The translations under genes were made by a program, and so were the position numbers. From Clostridia bacterium (lineage in GTDB: Bacteria; Bacillota; Clostridia; Christensenellales; Aristaeellaceae): a stretch of DNA of 64,000 bases. The DNA is taken from NCBI GenBank assembly GCA_017547805.1, contig JAFYOR010000027.1, positions 31,238 through 95,237 on the forward strand. Reading direction: 5' to 3'. Below are positions 26,470 through 34,630 of this stretch, piece after piece (the stretch's first letter is position 1; every line of letters starts with the position of its first letter). The notes under the pieces are model-generated. The model saw only the letters and a list, made by a program, of their open reading frames with translations, did not search any database and was not told the origin of the DNA.

Positions 26470-27174
26470 TTGGAAAATATGAGAAAAACGAGAAAGCTCC
26501 CCGAGCAGATCGCCGATAAGCTCAGAGAGATGATTATTCAGGAAGAAATGCAGACCGGCAGCAAGCTTCCGGCGGAAGCGGAGCTGATGAACCGCTTTGG
26601 CGTCAGCCGCTCGACGGTGCGCGAAGCGGTCAAGATTCTGCAGACCGAGCATATCGTCGATATCCGTCAGGGTCAGGGAACGTTCCTGTGTGCCATGCCC
26701 GGTCTGGCAAATGATCCGCTTGGCCTTCGTTTTGCCGACCAGCAGGTGCTCGTTGCCCAGCTTTTGCAGACCCGCCTGCTCATTGAACCGGCTGTCGCCG
26801 CGCTTGCCGCGCAGCACAGGCAGGAAAAACATCTTTCCGATATGAAGCAGCTCATCGATAAGATGGACAACGCTTATCTGCACGGCGAGGATTATACGCC
26901 CTACGATGCGCAGTTCCATTCCGTGATCGCCGAGTGCACCGGCAACGACGTCATCCGCCGCCTGCTGCCGACCATTCACGAGTCTATTCAGGCCGGTTAT
27001 CATCACACCCGCCGCGTGGAGGGCAGCTATCAGCGCGCCAGCCAGTGCCATCTGGAAATGTACCGCGCCATCGGCGAAGGGGACAGCGAGCGCGCACGTC
27101 AGGCGGCGCAGCGCCACATGATCCAGACGATGAACGACTCCGGCGTGGAAGTGCCCAGCGTGCTTATTAAGTAA
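26470..27174 (+). CDS. FadR-subfamily GntR transcriptional regulator
   Basis: A 234-residue regulator: N-terminal winged helix (PEQIADKLREMI, then GSKLPAEAELMNRFGVSRSTVREAVKIL) and C-terminal all-helical FCD ligand domain with metal-binding residues (D in YDAQFHSVIAECTGN, later His in QCHLEMYRAI and RHMIQTM). FadR-type proteins sense carboxylic acids. The TTG at 26470 follows GGAGG with 7 bp spacing; the ATG three codons on is too far from it. No obvious target operon adjoins; trmO lies downstream past a repeat. Confidence 0.83.
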   Translation: MENMRKTRKLPEQIADKLREMIIQEEMQTGSKLPAEAELMNRFGVSRSTVREAVKILQTEHIVDIRQGQGTFLCAMPGLANDPLGLRFADQQVLVAQLLQTRLLIEPAVAALAAQHRQEKHLSDMKQLIDKMDNAYLHGEDYTPYDAQFHSVIAECTGNDVIRRLLPTIHESIQAGYHHTRRVEGSYQRASQCHLEMYRAIGEGDSERARQAAQRHMIQTMNDSGVEVPSVLIK

Positions 27175-27184
27175 CAAATATGTA

Positions 27185-27208
27185 GGGGAGGGGCTCTGCT
27201 CCTCCTGT
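27185..27208 (+). repeat. 23 bp direct repeat flanking the multi-hairpin element (left)
   Basis: GGGAGGGGCT and TGCTCCTCCTGT here recur at 27444-27466 with one difference. The two copies flank element copy 1. Confidence 0.7.
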
Positions 27209-27211
27209 CAT

Positions 27212-27426
27212 CCTGTCAAAAATACATTTTTGACAGGATGGTGGACGGGGGAACCTTTCCCCCGCCACAACCACCCCTTTACAGTTTTCAGCCGCGCCCT
27301 TTGGGCACAACCGAAAACTGCAAGGAAACGATTTTTCTTCCGGAAAATGGGATTTTCCTCACGAAAAATCGCTGCGGCCGCGCCGTACACGCCGCCGCGA
27401 CCGATTTCATTTGCTTAATGATGCAG
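27212..27426 (+). repeat. Multi-hairpin repeat element, copy 1 (215 bp)
   Basis: About 85-90% identical by eye to 43265-43476. Four successive stems: CCTGTCAAAAA/TTTTTGACAGG; GTGG-CGGGGG/CCCCCG-CCAC; CAGTTTTC/GAAAACTG enclosing GCCC/GGGC; and CGATTTTTC/GAAAAATCG enclosing GGAAAAT/ATTTTCC. Differences between copies fall on both sides of stems and keep pairing. No ORF is supported in it. Confidence 0.85.
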
Positions 27427-27443
27427 ATATTTCAAAATGATCA

Positions 27444-27472
27444 GGGAGGGGCTGTGCTCCTCCTGTTTTTTC
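27444..27472 (+). terminator. Hairpin with U-run just upstream of trmO
   Basis: GGAGG / CCTCC stem of the second 23 bp direct repeat followed by TGTTTTTT. It ends the GntR transcript or acts as an attenuator, since the trmO ribosome site lies only 8 bp further on. Confidence 0.5.
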
Positions 27473-27488
27473 CCGCGGAGGTTGTTTC

Positions 27489-28160
27489 ATGAAGATCATC
27501 GCCCGTATTCACAGCGATTTTACGGAGAAATTCGGAATTCCGCGTCAGAGCGGGCTTGTGCCGCAGACGCGCGCAAAGATCGTCTTTGAGAAGGAATACC
27601 GAAATCCCGACGCGCTGCGCGGCATCGAAGGATTTTCCCATCTGTGGCTGATCTGGTCGTTTTCAAAGGCGCAGCGGGATACATGGTCGCCCACCGTACG
27701 CCCTCCGCGCCTTGGCGGCAATGCGCGCATGGGCGTATTCGCTACGCGCTCTCCCTTCCGCCCCAATGCAATCGGTCTTTCCTGCGTGACGCTTGAAGAG
27801 GTTCAGCTGCATACGGAGGAAGGGCCTGTGCTCATCGTCGGCGGCGCGGATCTGCTTGACGGCACGCCCATCTTCGATATCAAGCCCTATCTGCCCTATG
27901 TCGACGCGCATCCCGACGCGCGCGGCGGATTTGGCGGCGAGAAGGCGGAATACGCGCTGAAGGTCGAATTTCTTGATGCACTGATGGAGTGCGTGCCGCA
28001 GGACAAGCGTGAGGCGCTCGTCGGCGTGCTTGCCGGCGATCCGCGTCCGAGCTATCAGGACGATCCGCAGCGCGTGTATGGCGTGGCTTTTGCTGGAATG
28101 AACGTGAAGTTCACGGTTAAAGATGGGACGCTGACGGTCTGCGCGGTTGAAAAAGCATGA
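27489..28160 (+). CDS. trmO: tRNA (N6-threonylcarbamoyl-A37) methyltransferase TrmO
   Basis: A 223-residue TrmO/TsaA-like protein. IARIHSDFTEKFGIPRQ at the start, IEGFSHLWLIWSF, the GVFATRSPFRPNAIGLS block and LDGTPIFDIKPYLPYVD are the defining SAM-binding beta-barrel motifs; it N6-methylates t6A37 in tRNA. GGAGG lies 7 bp before the ATG. A hairpin with U-run lies immediately upstream. Confidence 0.92.
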   Translation: MKIIARIHSDFTEKFGIPRQSGLVPQTRAKIVFEKEYRNPDALRGIEGFSHLWLIWSFSKAQRDTWSPTVRPPRLGGNARMGVFATRSPFRPNAIGLSCVTLEEVQLHTEEGPVLIVGGADLLDGTPIFDIKPYLPYVDAHPDARGGFGGEKAEYALKVEFLDALMECVPQDKREALVGVLAGDPRPSYQDDPQRVYGVAFAGMNVKFTVKDGTLTVCAVEKA

Positions 28161-28183
28161 ATTGTGTAACAGAGATAGTTTTT

Positions 28184-28603
28184 CTGTTTACGAAACAGGT
28201 TACGCGCTCCGCTGAGACCAGAGGGAGCAAAGGGTTTCGTGTATTATTGCAATAATGTTCTTTTGATTGGTGAACAAACTATAGAATATGCACCAATAAG
28301 GATATACCTGTTTACGCAACAGGTTACGCGCTCCGCTGGGGCCTAGGGGATCAGGGGGATTTTCGATTCTCCCCCTTAGATCCCCTAGGAACCCCATACC
28401 CCCCTGCAAACGACCAGGGACCTGCGGGCCCTGGACCCGGGGATGAAAGCGCTGCAATGAAAATCCAACTTTTGATCCTGGATGCGAAGCTTTGGGTTTG
28501 TTGGTTAGGCGGCTGCAGGTAGGCTGGTGGAAGGAGCCTGCGGGCGCAAAAGTTTCGTGTATTCTCGCAGTAACGTTCTTTTGATTAGTGCATATTCTAT
28601 ACA
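28184..28603 (+). repeat. Interrupted direct repeat with long palindrome
   Basis: CTGTTTACG-AACAGGTTACGCGCTCC occurs at 28184 and again at 28309; TTTCGTGTATT...GTTCTTTTGATT occurs at 28235 and again at 28551. The second copy is split by about 200 bp (28345-28548) that includes a near-perfect palindrome (CCTAGGGGATC...GATCCCCTAGG, 28341-28390) and CCAGGG/CCCTGG. No coding region; it fills the 496 bp gap after trmO. Confidence 0.7.
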
Positions 28604-28639
28604 CAAGAGCCGAAGGCGTGCTGCCTTCGGCTCTTGTGT
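28601..28639. terminator. Terminator-like hairpin
   Basis: A perfect 17 bp stem (ACACAAGAGCCGAAGGC and complement) with a GTGCT loop, 18 bp downstream of the stop of the minus-strand gene at 28657-29184. No strong U-run. Confidence 0.75.
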
Positions 28640-28656
28640 TACAGATTGTTTTTACA

Positions 28657-29184
28657 TCATTCTCTGATCAGCTCGGAGGCGACGACCGCCACCTGCGCGT
28701 CCTGCTCGGTCTTGCCCGGATTGCAGCGCAGCCAGAAGGCGATGCGCGCCTCGCGGCTGACGCCGCGCTTGAAGCTGTCCTTCAGGCTTTCAAGCAGCGC
28801 ATGCTGATATGCTTCCTTCTTCATGAGCACAGGAGAAAGCGTGTAGCGCTCATAGCCGTAGTCCACGTCCAGATTGTTCGTCTTAATGAGTTCTTCGATG
28901 AACGCATCCGCATTTTCAGCCTGCATGCCGGCGGCGATCAGATTCTTCTTCTGCTCTTCAATGAGCCACGGGGCGATGCAGTCGTTTCCGAGGTTAATAC
29001 CGCTCAGCTTGGCTCGCGCGGTATTTTTTGCCGCCCTGAGCTGCTCAGTCTGGCGCTTGAGCATCTCGGTTTCGCGCTGAAGCTGCGCATTTTTTGCCGC
29101 CATGCGAGCATTGACGATGTCAAGGATCGTGGGCAGGGCTCTGTAAAGGACGTAGAGAACGGCAAGGAGGATAAGAATTTTCAT
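28657..29184 (-). CDS. Uncharacterised membrane-anchored coiled-coil protein
   Basis: A 175-residue protein with an N-terminal helix (ILILLAVLYVLYRALP) followed by a coiled-coil stretch (NAQLQRETEMLKRQTEQL) and a helical soluble domain. No family recognised. It sits in a repeat-rich stretch next to a low-GC GIY-YIG gene and may be part of an accessory insertion. Confidence 0.65.
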   Translation of the reverse strand: MKILILLAVLYVLYRALPTILDIVNARMAAKNAQLQRETEMLKRQTEQLRAAKNTARAKLSGINLGNDCIAPWLIEEQKKNLIAAGMQAENADAFIEELIKTNNLDVDYGYERYTLSPVLMKKEAYQHALLESLKDSFKRGVSREARIAFWLRCNPGKTEQDAQVAVVASELIRE

Positions 29185-29271
29185 ACTAGATACCGCCTTT
29201 CAAAAAGGAAAATGGCAATAAATTATTATATAATAATTTATTTCTGAAAAAAGAAGAAAGAGTGTATTTAT

Positions 29272-29928
29272 TTAGCGCTGAGGAGGATCAAGTCTGTTCC
29301 GGATGTCAGATAGTCTTTCGCCTTTATATGTGAACCATAATGGGCCTTGTACGGCGTGAGAAAAACCTTTAATCTCCTGTGCAAGCGCGGAAAGAGAGGT
29401 AGTTTCTCCGTTGTATTCTATATGTCGATCATCAATCACGGTGGCAACAATTTCAGGGGTTTCAATAAATGCGATCTGACTGCCGAATGGAATGCCGCAG
29501 GTACTAAAACGGAATGGACCACGTCTTACTGTATCTCGGACTTCTTCAGCGATTTGTTCATCAAGAATCTCATGTCCTTCTGGTTCCATACGCTTTAAGC
29601 GGTGAAGAGTACCACTGATTTTTGCAATACATTCAAGCAGTTTGTATGCATCCTCAGCGGACATGGCATAGAATTCTTTTATACGTTCTTTCCCATCAAA
29701 TGTTTCGATGGTACGTAAATCGGGATTTAGTGTATCAATCAGTTTATGAAGTTCTTTATCAGTCAGTTTACTTTCTACTTCATAAATAGCGTAGACTCTG
29801 AATGCAAAAGGAATTGCTTCGCTTCGATTTAATTGCTTAAGTCGCTGTTCAATATCTGTAGCGTATCCAATCTTGATGTATTCCTTAAAAGATGGATTTG
29901 TAAGAATATAGATGACGCCTTTCGTCAT
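29272..29928 (-). CDS. GIY-YIG (T5orf172) nuclease-domain protein with DUF4357-like end
   Basis: A 218-residue protein. VIYILTNPSFKEYIKIGYATDIEQRLKQLN is the GIY-YIG variant of the T5orf172/MUG113 type. The C-terminal 80 residues (IEYNGETTSLSALAQEIKG, GPLWFTYKGERLSDIR) resemble DUF4357, commonly fused to such nucleases. The DNA is visibly more AT-rich than neighbours, a sign of transfer. GIY-YIG catalytic Arg could be in EQRL; the Glu is uncertain. Possible defence or mobile-element role is inferred. Confidence 0.75.
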   Translation of the reverse strand: MTKGVIYILTNPSFKEYIKIGYATDIEQRLKQLNRSEAIPFAFRVYAIYEVESKLTDKELHKLIDTLNPDLRTIETFDGKERIKEFYAMSAEDAYKLLECIAKISGTLHRLKRMEPEGHEILDEQIAEEVRDTVRRGPFRFSTCGIPFGSQIAFIETPEIVATVIDDRHIEYNGETTSLSALAQEIKGFSHAVQGPLWFTYKGERLSDIRNRLDPPQR

Positions 29929-30003
29929 TTAATCACCCTGTCTCTTGTTAATATATCTTTTGTATCAGAATAAAATAACGGTGTAAACAGATATATACAA
30001 AAC

Positions 30004-30032
30004 GATCCCGGAGACCTTCCGTCTCCGGGATC
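30004..30032 (-). terminator. Terminator of the metNIQ operon
   Basis: GATCCCGGAGAC / GTCTCCGGGATC stem followed on the minus strand by GTTTTGT. It lies beyond one post-stop hairpin repeat unit, the same order as at 49615-49830 and 55391-55600. Confidence 0.85.
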
Positions 30033-30072
30033 GATGATTTAAGAAAGCGTTTCATTGAGCTGCAAAAGCTCA

Positions 30073-30145
30073 GCTGCGGAGGGCCCTCCGCCCGAACGCA
30101 GCGTGTTAAGCGCCGCGAAGCGAAGCGGGTGTGGGCACAGCCCAC
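30073..30145 (-). repeat. Post-stop hairpin repeat (one unit) after metQ
   Basis: Read on the minus strand it starts at the first base after the metQ stop codon: GTGGGCTGTGCCCACACCCG, then CTTCGCTTCGCGG, then GTTCGGGCGGAGGGCCCTCC. Same family as 49615 and 55391. Confidence 0.85.
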
Positions 30146-30952
30146 TTACTGCCAGGCCGGGATGTAGACGCCGGCGTAAACGGTGTCAAACAGCGCGCGG
30201 ACTTCGTCGGAGTGGTAAACCTCGGCGATGCGGGCGAAGACAGCCTCGTCGGCGCGGTCAGCGCGGGCGGCGATGACGTTGATGATGCCGTGCATGTCGG
30301 GGTTGTTCGGGTCATACTGCTCCATGTAGAGCGCCTGATCGTTGGTCAGACCCGCGTCCTTGGCATGGGTGCCGTTGAGGAAGGCGATGTGCACGGACGG
30401 GTCGCTCATCATGGAGGCGGTCAGCGCGGCTTCCATCTCAAAGAACTGCAGGTTCTTCGGGTTTTCAACGATGTCCGCGACGGTCGCCAGCTCGGTGATG
30501 TCCTCGGCGAGCTTGATCAGGCCGGCGGCTTCCAGCATGCGCAGGGCGCGCGCCTCGTTGACGACGTCGTTCATGATCGCGATGCCGTCGCCTTCCTTGA
30601 CCTCGTCAAGGGAGGCGTACTTTTCAGAGTAGATGCACAGCGGCGCGATCAGCGTGTCGCAGACGGCGACCAGCTCGGTGCCGTTTTCCTTGGACCAGTT
30701 GTTCATGAAGTTGTAGTGCTGGAACGCGTTGAGGTCGACTTCGCCGTCGGCCAGCGCGATGTTGGGCATGATGTAGTCAGAGAACTTGACCAGCTCGATG
30801 TCGATGCCTTCCTTGGCGAGGGTCGGGATGATGACCTGCTCCCACTGCTCGTTGTTTTCACCGACGACGCCGACCTTCACGGTCTGGGCAAAGGCAGCGG
30901 AGAAGCACAGGCACAGCGCCAGCGCGAGCACGAGGGAAAGAAGCTTCTTCAT
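30146..30952 (-). CDS. metQ: Methionine-type ABC importer substrate-binding protein
   Basis: A 268-residue NlpA/MetQ family solute receptor: signal peptide (residues 1-23, ending SAAFAQT), then VKVGVVGENNEQWEQVI and the family pattern DLNAFQHYNFMNNW. No proper lipobox is visible (LALC has Leu at -1), so it may be cleaved after AFA rather than lipidated, odd for a Gram-positive receptor. The ATG at 30952 follows CAGGAGG. Substrate methionine or a derivative is inferred from the MetN/MetI partners. Confidence 0.85.
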   Translation of the reverse strand: MKKLLSLVLALALCLCFSAAFAQTVKVGVVGENNEQWEQVIIPTLAKEGIDIELVKFSDYIMPNIALADGEVDLNAFQHYNFMNNWSKENGTELVAVCDTLIAPLCIYSEKYASLDEVKEGDGIAIMNDVVNEARALRMLEAAGLIKLAEDITELATVADIVENPKNLQFFEMEAALTASMMSDPSVHIAFLNGTHAKDAGLTNDQALYMEQYDPNNPDMHGIINVIAARADRADEAVFARIAEVYHSDEVRALFDTVYAGVYIPAWQ

Positions 30953-31014
30953 AATGGGTTCCTCCTGAAAATGTGTTTTATTATTGCCGCGCACGCTGCG
31001 CGGTGAGTGACGGA

Positions 31015-31692
31015 TCAGTGTTTTTTTGTGGAAAGGACGTTGCCCAGAGACTGGATAATCGTCACCAGAATCAGCAGCACGATGCAGGTGACGATGGTCA
31101 CATCGGTCATCTTGCGCTGGAAGCCGTAGCGGATGGCGTAGTCGCCAAGACCGCCGCCGCCGACGCAGCCCGCCATCGCGGAAAGGGTGATGAGGTTGAC
31201 GACGGTGATCGTCGCGCCGCGGATCATGCCGCCAAGGCCCTCGCGCAGGTACACGCGGAAGACGATCTCCCACGGGGAAGAGCCCATGGCCTGCGCTGCC
31301 TCGATGACGCCCTTGTCCACCTCGCAAAGCGCGCTGTGGATCTGACGGGAGAAGAAGGGAACCGTCGCCACGACCAGCGGGAAGATCGCGCCCTTGGTGC
31401 CGATGGCCGTGCCCATGACCATGCGGGTCAGCGGCAGGAGCAAGGCGATGAGGATGACGAAGGGAATCGCGCGGAAGACGTTGATCACCTTGTCAAGGAT
31501 GGCGTTGATCCACTTGTTTTCCATGATGCCGCCCGGGGCGGTCACCACCAGCACCACGCCGAAGAAGATGCCGAACAGCGCGCTGACTGCCGCCGCTGTG
31601 CCGACCATTTCCAGCGTGTCAAAGAACGCCTTGACGAACTCGGGATAGGTTTTGACGAAGTTGGGCGCGATGGGCTTAAGCATTTCAAACAC
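31015..31692 (-). CDS. metI: Methionine-type ABC importer permease
   Basis: A 225-residue permease with about five transmembrane helices and the EAA loop (EAAQAMGSSPWEIVFRVYL) that contacts the ATPase. FFDTLEMVGTAAAVSALFG starts the BPD-type domain. It overlaps metN by 8 bp and precedes metQ, the standard metNIQ order. Confidence 0.9.
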   Translation of the reverse strand: MFEMLKPIAPNFVKTYPEFVKAFFDTLEMVGTAAAVSALFGIFFGVVLVVTAPGGIMENKWINAILDKVINVFRAIPFVILIALLLPLTRMVMGTAIGTKGAIFPLVVATVPFFSRQIHSALCEVDKGVIEAAQAMGSSPWEIVFRVYLREGLGGMIRGATITVVNLITLSAMAGCVGGGGLGDYAIRYGFQRKMTDVTIVTCIVLLILVTIIQSLGNVLSTKKH

Positions 31693-32725
31693 GGCAGATC
31701 ACCTCCACCCGGCTGGCTGTCTTTTCAAACGCGGCCAGCGCTTCCTTTACCGGGCCGTCCTTGCCGCGGAAGACGACGATCATCGTGCCAAACGGCGTGC
31801 CCAGCAGCATCTCGACATTGCCGAAGATGATGGAAATGTCCACGCCGTATTCGCGCGAAATGCGGGAAACGGACGCCTGCGAGGTCTTGTCGCCGGAACA
31901 GTCGTAGCGGACCACCACGTCGCCGGGAAGCAGGCCCAGCGCCTTGGGATCATTGGCGAGCATGTCCTCCATGCCCTGAATGTGCGTGGTCGTGCGGATA
32001 AAGCGACGGGTGATGGGCTGCTTCGGGTCGGAGAACACGTCGTAAATGCTGCCCTCCTCCACGACATAGCCGTTTTCCATGACCGCCACGCGGGTGCAGA
32101 CCTGCTTGACGACGGCCATCTCGTGCGTGATGAGCACGATGGTGAGGCCGAGCTTGGCGTTGAGTTCGCGCAGGAGCTTTAAGATATCCTCGGTCGTCTG
32201 CGGATCCAGCGCGCTGGTCGCCTCGTCGCAAAGGAGTACCTTCGGGTCGTTCGCCAGCGCACGGGCGATCGCCACGCGCTGCTTCTGTCCGCCGGAAAGC
32301 TGGGAGGGATACGCCTTTTCCTTGTCGGAAAGGCCGACGATCTCAAGCAGCTCCATGACCTTGCTGCGCTTTTCTTCCCGGGTCATCTTCGCGCCGAGAA
32401 GCGGATAGGCGACGTTTTCAAACACCGTGCGCGAGTTCATGAGGTTGAAGTGCTGGAAGATCATGCCGATCTTCTTTCGCGCGGCGCGAAGCTCCTTTTC
32501 AGAGAGCTTCGTCAGATCCTGGCCGTCGATATTCACGGAGCCGCTGGTGGGACGCTCAAGGAGATTGATACAGCGAACAAGCGTCGATTTGCCTGCGCCG
32601 GAAAAGCCGATGATGCCGAAAATCTCGCCGTCGGCGATGGTCAGGGAAACGTCCCTGACGGCATGTACGCTCTTATCCTTTGCGCCGGTCTCAAACGTCT
32701 TGCAGACCTGACGTAATTCAATCAT
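31685..32725 (-). CDS. metN: Methionine-type ABC importer ATPase with NIL domain
   Basis: A 346-residue ATPase: Walker A GFSGAGKST (about 38-46), Q-loop, signature LSGGQKQRVAIARAL, Walker B VLLCDEATSALDP, H-loop ITHEM. The last 75 residues form the NIL regulatory domain (VVRYDCSGDKTSQ...), which in E. coli binds methionine and inhibits transport. No S-box, T-box or other leader structure is visible upstream; a promoter lies 70 bp before the start. Confidence 0.93.
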   Translation of the reverse strand: MIELRQVCKTFETGAKDKSVHAVRDVSLTIADGEIFGIIGFSGAGKSTLVRCINLLERPTSGSVNIDGQDLTKLSEKELRAARKKIGMIFQHFNLMNSRTVFENVAYPLLGAKMTREEKRSKVMELLEIVGLSDKEKAYPSQLSGGQKQRVAIARALANDPKVLLCDEATSALDPQTTEDILKLLRELNAKLGLTIVLITHEMAVVKQVCTRVAVMENGYVVEEGSIYDVFSDPKQPITRRFIRTTTHIQGMEDMLANDPKALGLLPGDVVVRYDCSGDKTSQASVSRISREYGVDISIIFGNVEMLLGTPFGTMIVVFRGKDGPVKEALAAFEKTASRVEVICRV

Positions 32726-32793
32726 GTGTTTTTCCTTCCTGTATTCAAAAAACAGAGGTTTGAAATAAAGACGGCATAAGCCGTGCAGAGGCT

Positions 32794-32822
32794 ATTATAT
32801 CGGTTTTTCATTTTATAGACAA
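32794..32822 (-). promoter_or_regulatory. Promoter of metNIQ
   Basis: On the minus strand TTGTCT (32817-32822), 17 bp, TATAAT (32794-32799). Divergent from the amidohydrolase gene. Confidence 0.8.
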
Positions 32823-32880
32823 AGATAAAACAAATATGGTTAGTCATAGGTTAAAACTATAAAAGGAATTCAGGAACCGG

Positions 32881-34095
32881 ATGACGAAACATTCCACCAC
32901 ATATTCTATTACAGAAAGCAGGCTTGACGATATGGAGTTTCTTTCCCTTGCCAAATCCTACGAGGCCGATATGCGCGCCTTTTTTGAAGATCTGCATCAG
33001 TATCCCGAACCGTCTCACGGGGAAATCCGCACCAACGCGCGCGTGCGCGAGGTGCTCGGCGCTGCCGGAATTGAGCTGCTGTGTCCGGCGGATAACATCA
33101 CCATCGCGGTGATCCGCGGCGAAAAGAGCGGCAAGACCGTCGGCATGCGCTTTGACACGGACGCCCTGCAGATGCAGGAGCTGTGCGACCTGCCGTATAA
33201 ATCGAAAAAGGATGGGCTGATGCACGGATGCGGTCACGACGCGCACACGGCGGTGGGCGTGTATACCGCGCTGATGCTCAATCAGATGAAAAACGAGCTG
33301 CCCGGCGCATATAAGATCATCTTCCAGCCTGCGGAGGAGGGCGAGCGCGGCGCGCACGAGGTGATTGCCACGGGTTTGGTTGACGACTGCGACGCGTTTT
33401 TCGGCCTGCACGTTTGGAGCCAGTATGAAACAGGCACGCTGCATGCGACGACCGGCGGCGTATGCGCCAGCCCGGATATGTTCACCGTCAGAATCCATGG
33501 ACGCGGCGGTCACGGCGCGACGCCTCACCTGTGTGCGGACGCCGTTGCGGCGGGCGCGGCGGTGGTGCAGTCGCTTCAGCATATCGCCTCGCGCTTCATC
33601 TCCCCGATGGAGCCCGTCGTGGTGACGGTCGGCTCCTTCCATGCGGGCACCCGCTGCAACATCATCGCTGAGGACGCCGTTCTGGAAGGCACGCTGCGCG
33701 CCTTTGACGACGGCGTGCGCGCGTCGCTGCTTGAATATTTCCATCGCGTCATCAACGACGTCGCCCATGCGCACGGCTGCACGGCGGAAATTGAAATCAA
33801 GGAAGTGACGGGCATCGTCGTCAACGACGATGCGCTTGTCCGGCTCGCCAACGAGGCGGCTGCGCAGCTTGTTCCCGCTCAAAAGATCATGCCGCAGATC
33901 AAGAGCATGCTTGGCGACGACTTTGCGGAGTATCGCCGCATTGCGCCCTGCTGTTATGTGCAGGTCGGCATGTATGATGAAGAAAAGGGCTGCACCGCCG
34001 CGCATCACCACGGTCTGTTCAAGGTGGATGAGGACGTGCTGCCGCTGTGCTGCGCGTGGATGGCGTCCTGCGGCATGCTGGCGGCAGAAAGATGA
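32881..34095 (+). CDS. M20 family amidohydrolase (aminoacylase/hippurate hydrolase type)
   Basis: A 404-residue M20D peptidase. Metal-site motifs: MRFDTDALQMQE, MHGCGHDAHTAVG, IIFQPAEEGERGAHE and FGLHVW; an inserted dimerisation domain occupies about residues 200-310. Such enzymes cleave N-acyl amino acids. Its divergence from metNIQ suggests that the imported ligand or its N-acyl form is the substrate, an inference. AGGAACCGG precedes the ATG. Confidence 0.88.
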   Translation: MTKHSTTYSITESRLDDMEFLSLAKSYEADMRAFFEDLHQYPEPSHGEIRTNARVREVLGAAGIELLCPADNITIAVIRGEKSGKTVGMRFDTDALQMQELCDLPYKSKKDGLMHGCGHDAHTAVGVYTALMLNQMKNELPGAYKIIFQPAEEGERGAHEVIATGLVDDCDAFFGLHVWSQYETGTLHATTGGVCASPDMFTVRIHGRGGHGATPHLCADAVAAGAAVVQSLQHIASRFISPMEPVVVTVGSFHAGTRCNIIAEDAVLEGTLRAFDDGVRASLLEYFHRVINDVAHAHGCTAEIEIKEVTGIVVNDDALVRLANEAAAQLVPAQKIMPQIKSMLGDDFAEYRRIAPCCYVQVGMYDEEKGCTAAHHHGLFKVDEDVLPLCCAWMASCGMLAAER

Positions 34096-34201
34096 CAATT
34101 TGCGTCCGGTTTTGTCCTGACGGCAGGAATTGACCGGAGAGATGCATAATATAATGAAAAAAGCCGGGCAAAGCGGCTTTGCGGAAGGCAGGAAACATTC
34201 A

Positions 34202-34471
34202 ATGGGAAAGAGGATCAACAGAAAAACGCTTGGTGAGTTTTTCGTGCGCAGAAAGCTGAATCTGCTTTCTCTGCTTTCCATTACGCTGCTGAGCATTGTC
34301 GTCACGGTTGTCTGCCTGATCACAGGCTTCATTCGTGAACGCGTGGGGATTCTTGTGTTTGTCAGCGTGATGCTGATGATTCTTTGCATCATCCAGACAT
34401 TCCGGATGAAAAGCAGCTTCCGCACGATGAAGGATTTCAAGGGAAAGCGGAAAAAGAAAACCGAGAAATAA
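34202..34471 (+). CDS. Small two-helix membrane protein
   Basis: An 89-residue protein with a basic N-terminus (MGKRINRKTLGEFFVRRKLN), two transmembrane helices (about 22-43 and 50-68) and a basic tail (KDFKGKRKKKTEK). AGGAAAC is a weak ribosome site; an alternative ATG lies at 34154. No family recognised. Terminator follows. Confidence 0.6.
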   Translation: MGKRINRKTLGEFFVRRKLNLLSLLSITLLSIVVTVVCLITGFIRERVGILVFVSVMLMILCIIQTFRMKSSFRTMKDFKGKRKKKTEK

Positions 34472-34488
34472 ATGGTTTTATAGAATGG

Positions 34489-34526
34489 AAAGGAGCTGTC
34501 GGGCACACGCCTGACAGCTCCTTCTT
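34489..34526 (+). terminator. Intrinsic terminator
   Basis: AGGAGCTGTCGGGC / GCCTGACAGCTCCT stem, then TTCTTTAT, just after the small membrane protein gene. Confidence 0.8.
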
Positions 34527-34630
34527 TATATCGATGTATACTTCAGCCCTCTGCGTCAGACTGAGAGGGCTTTGCTGGTGCCTGACCTATAGGCTGAGCA
34601 CCAATGCAGAAAGAACGCATTATTGACCTC

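Noticed and set aside
28200-28604. A 134-codon minus-strand open frame in the repeat-rich gap
   Set aside because: It reads through both direct repeats and the long palindrome, has no ribosome site and no protein-like composition.
32726-32880. S-box or T-box riboswitch before metN
   Set aside because: No conserved box motifs and too little room between the promoter and the start codon.
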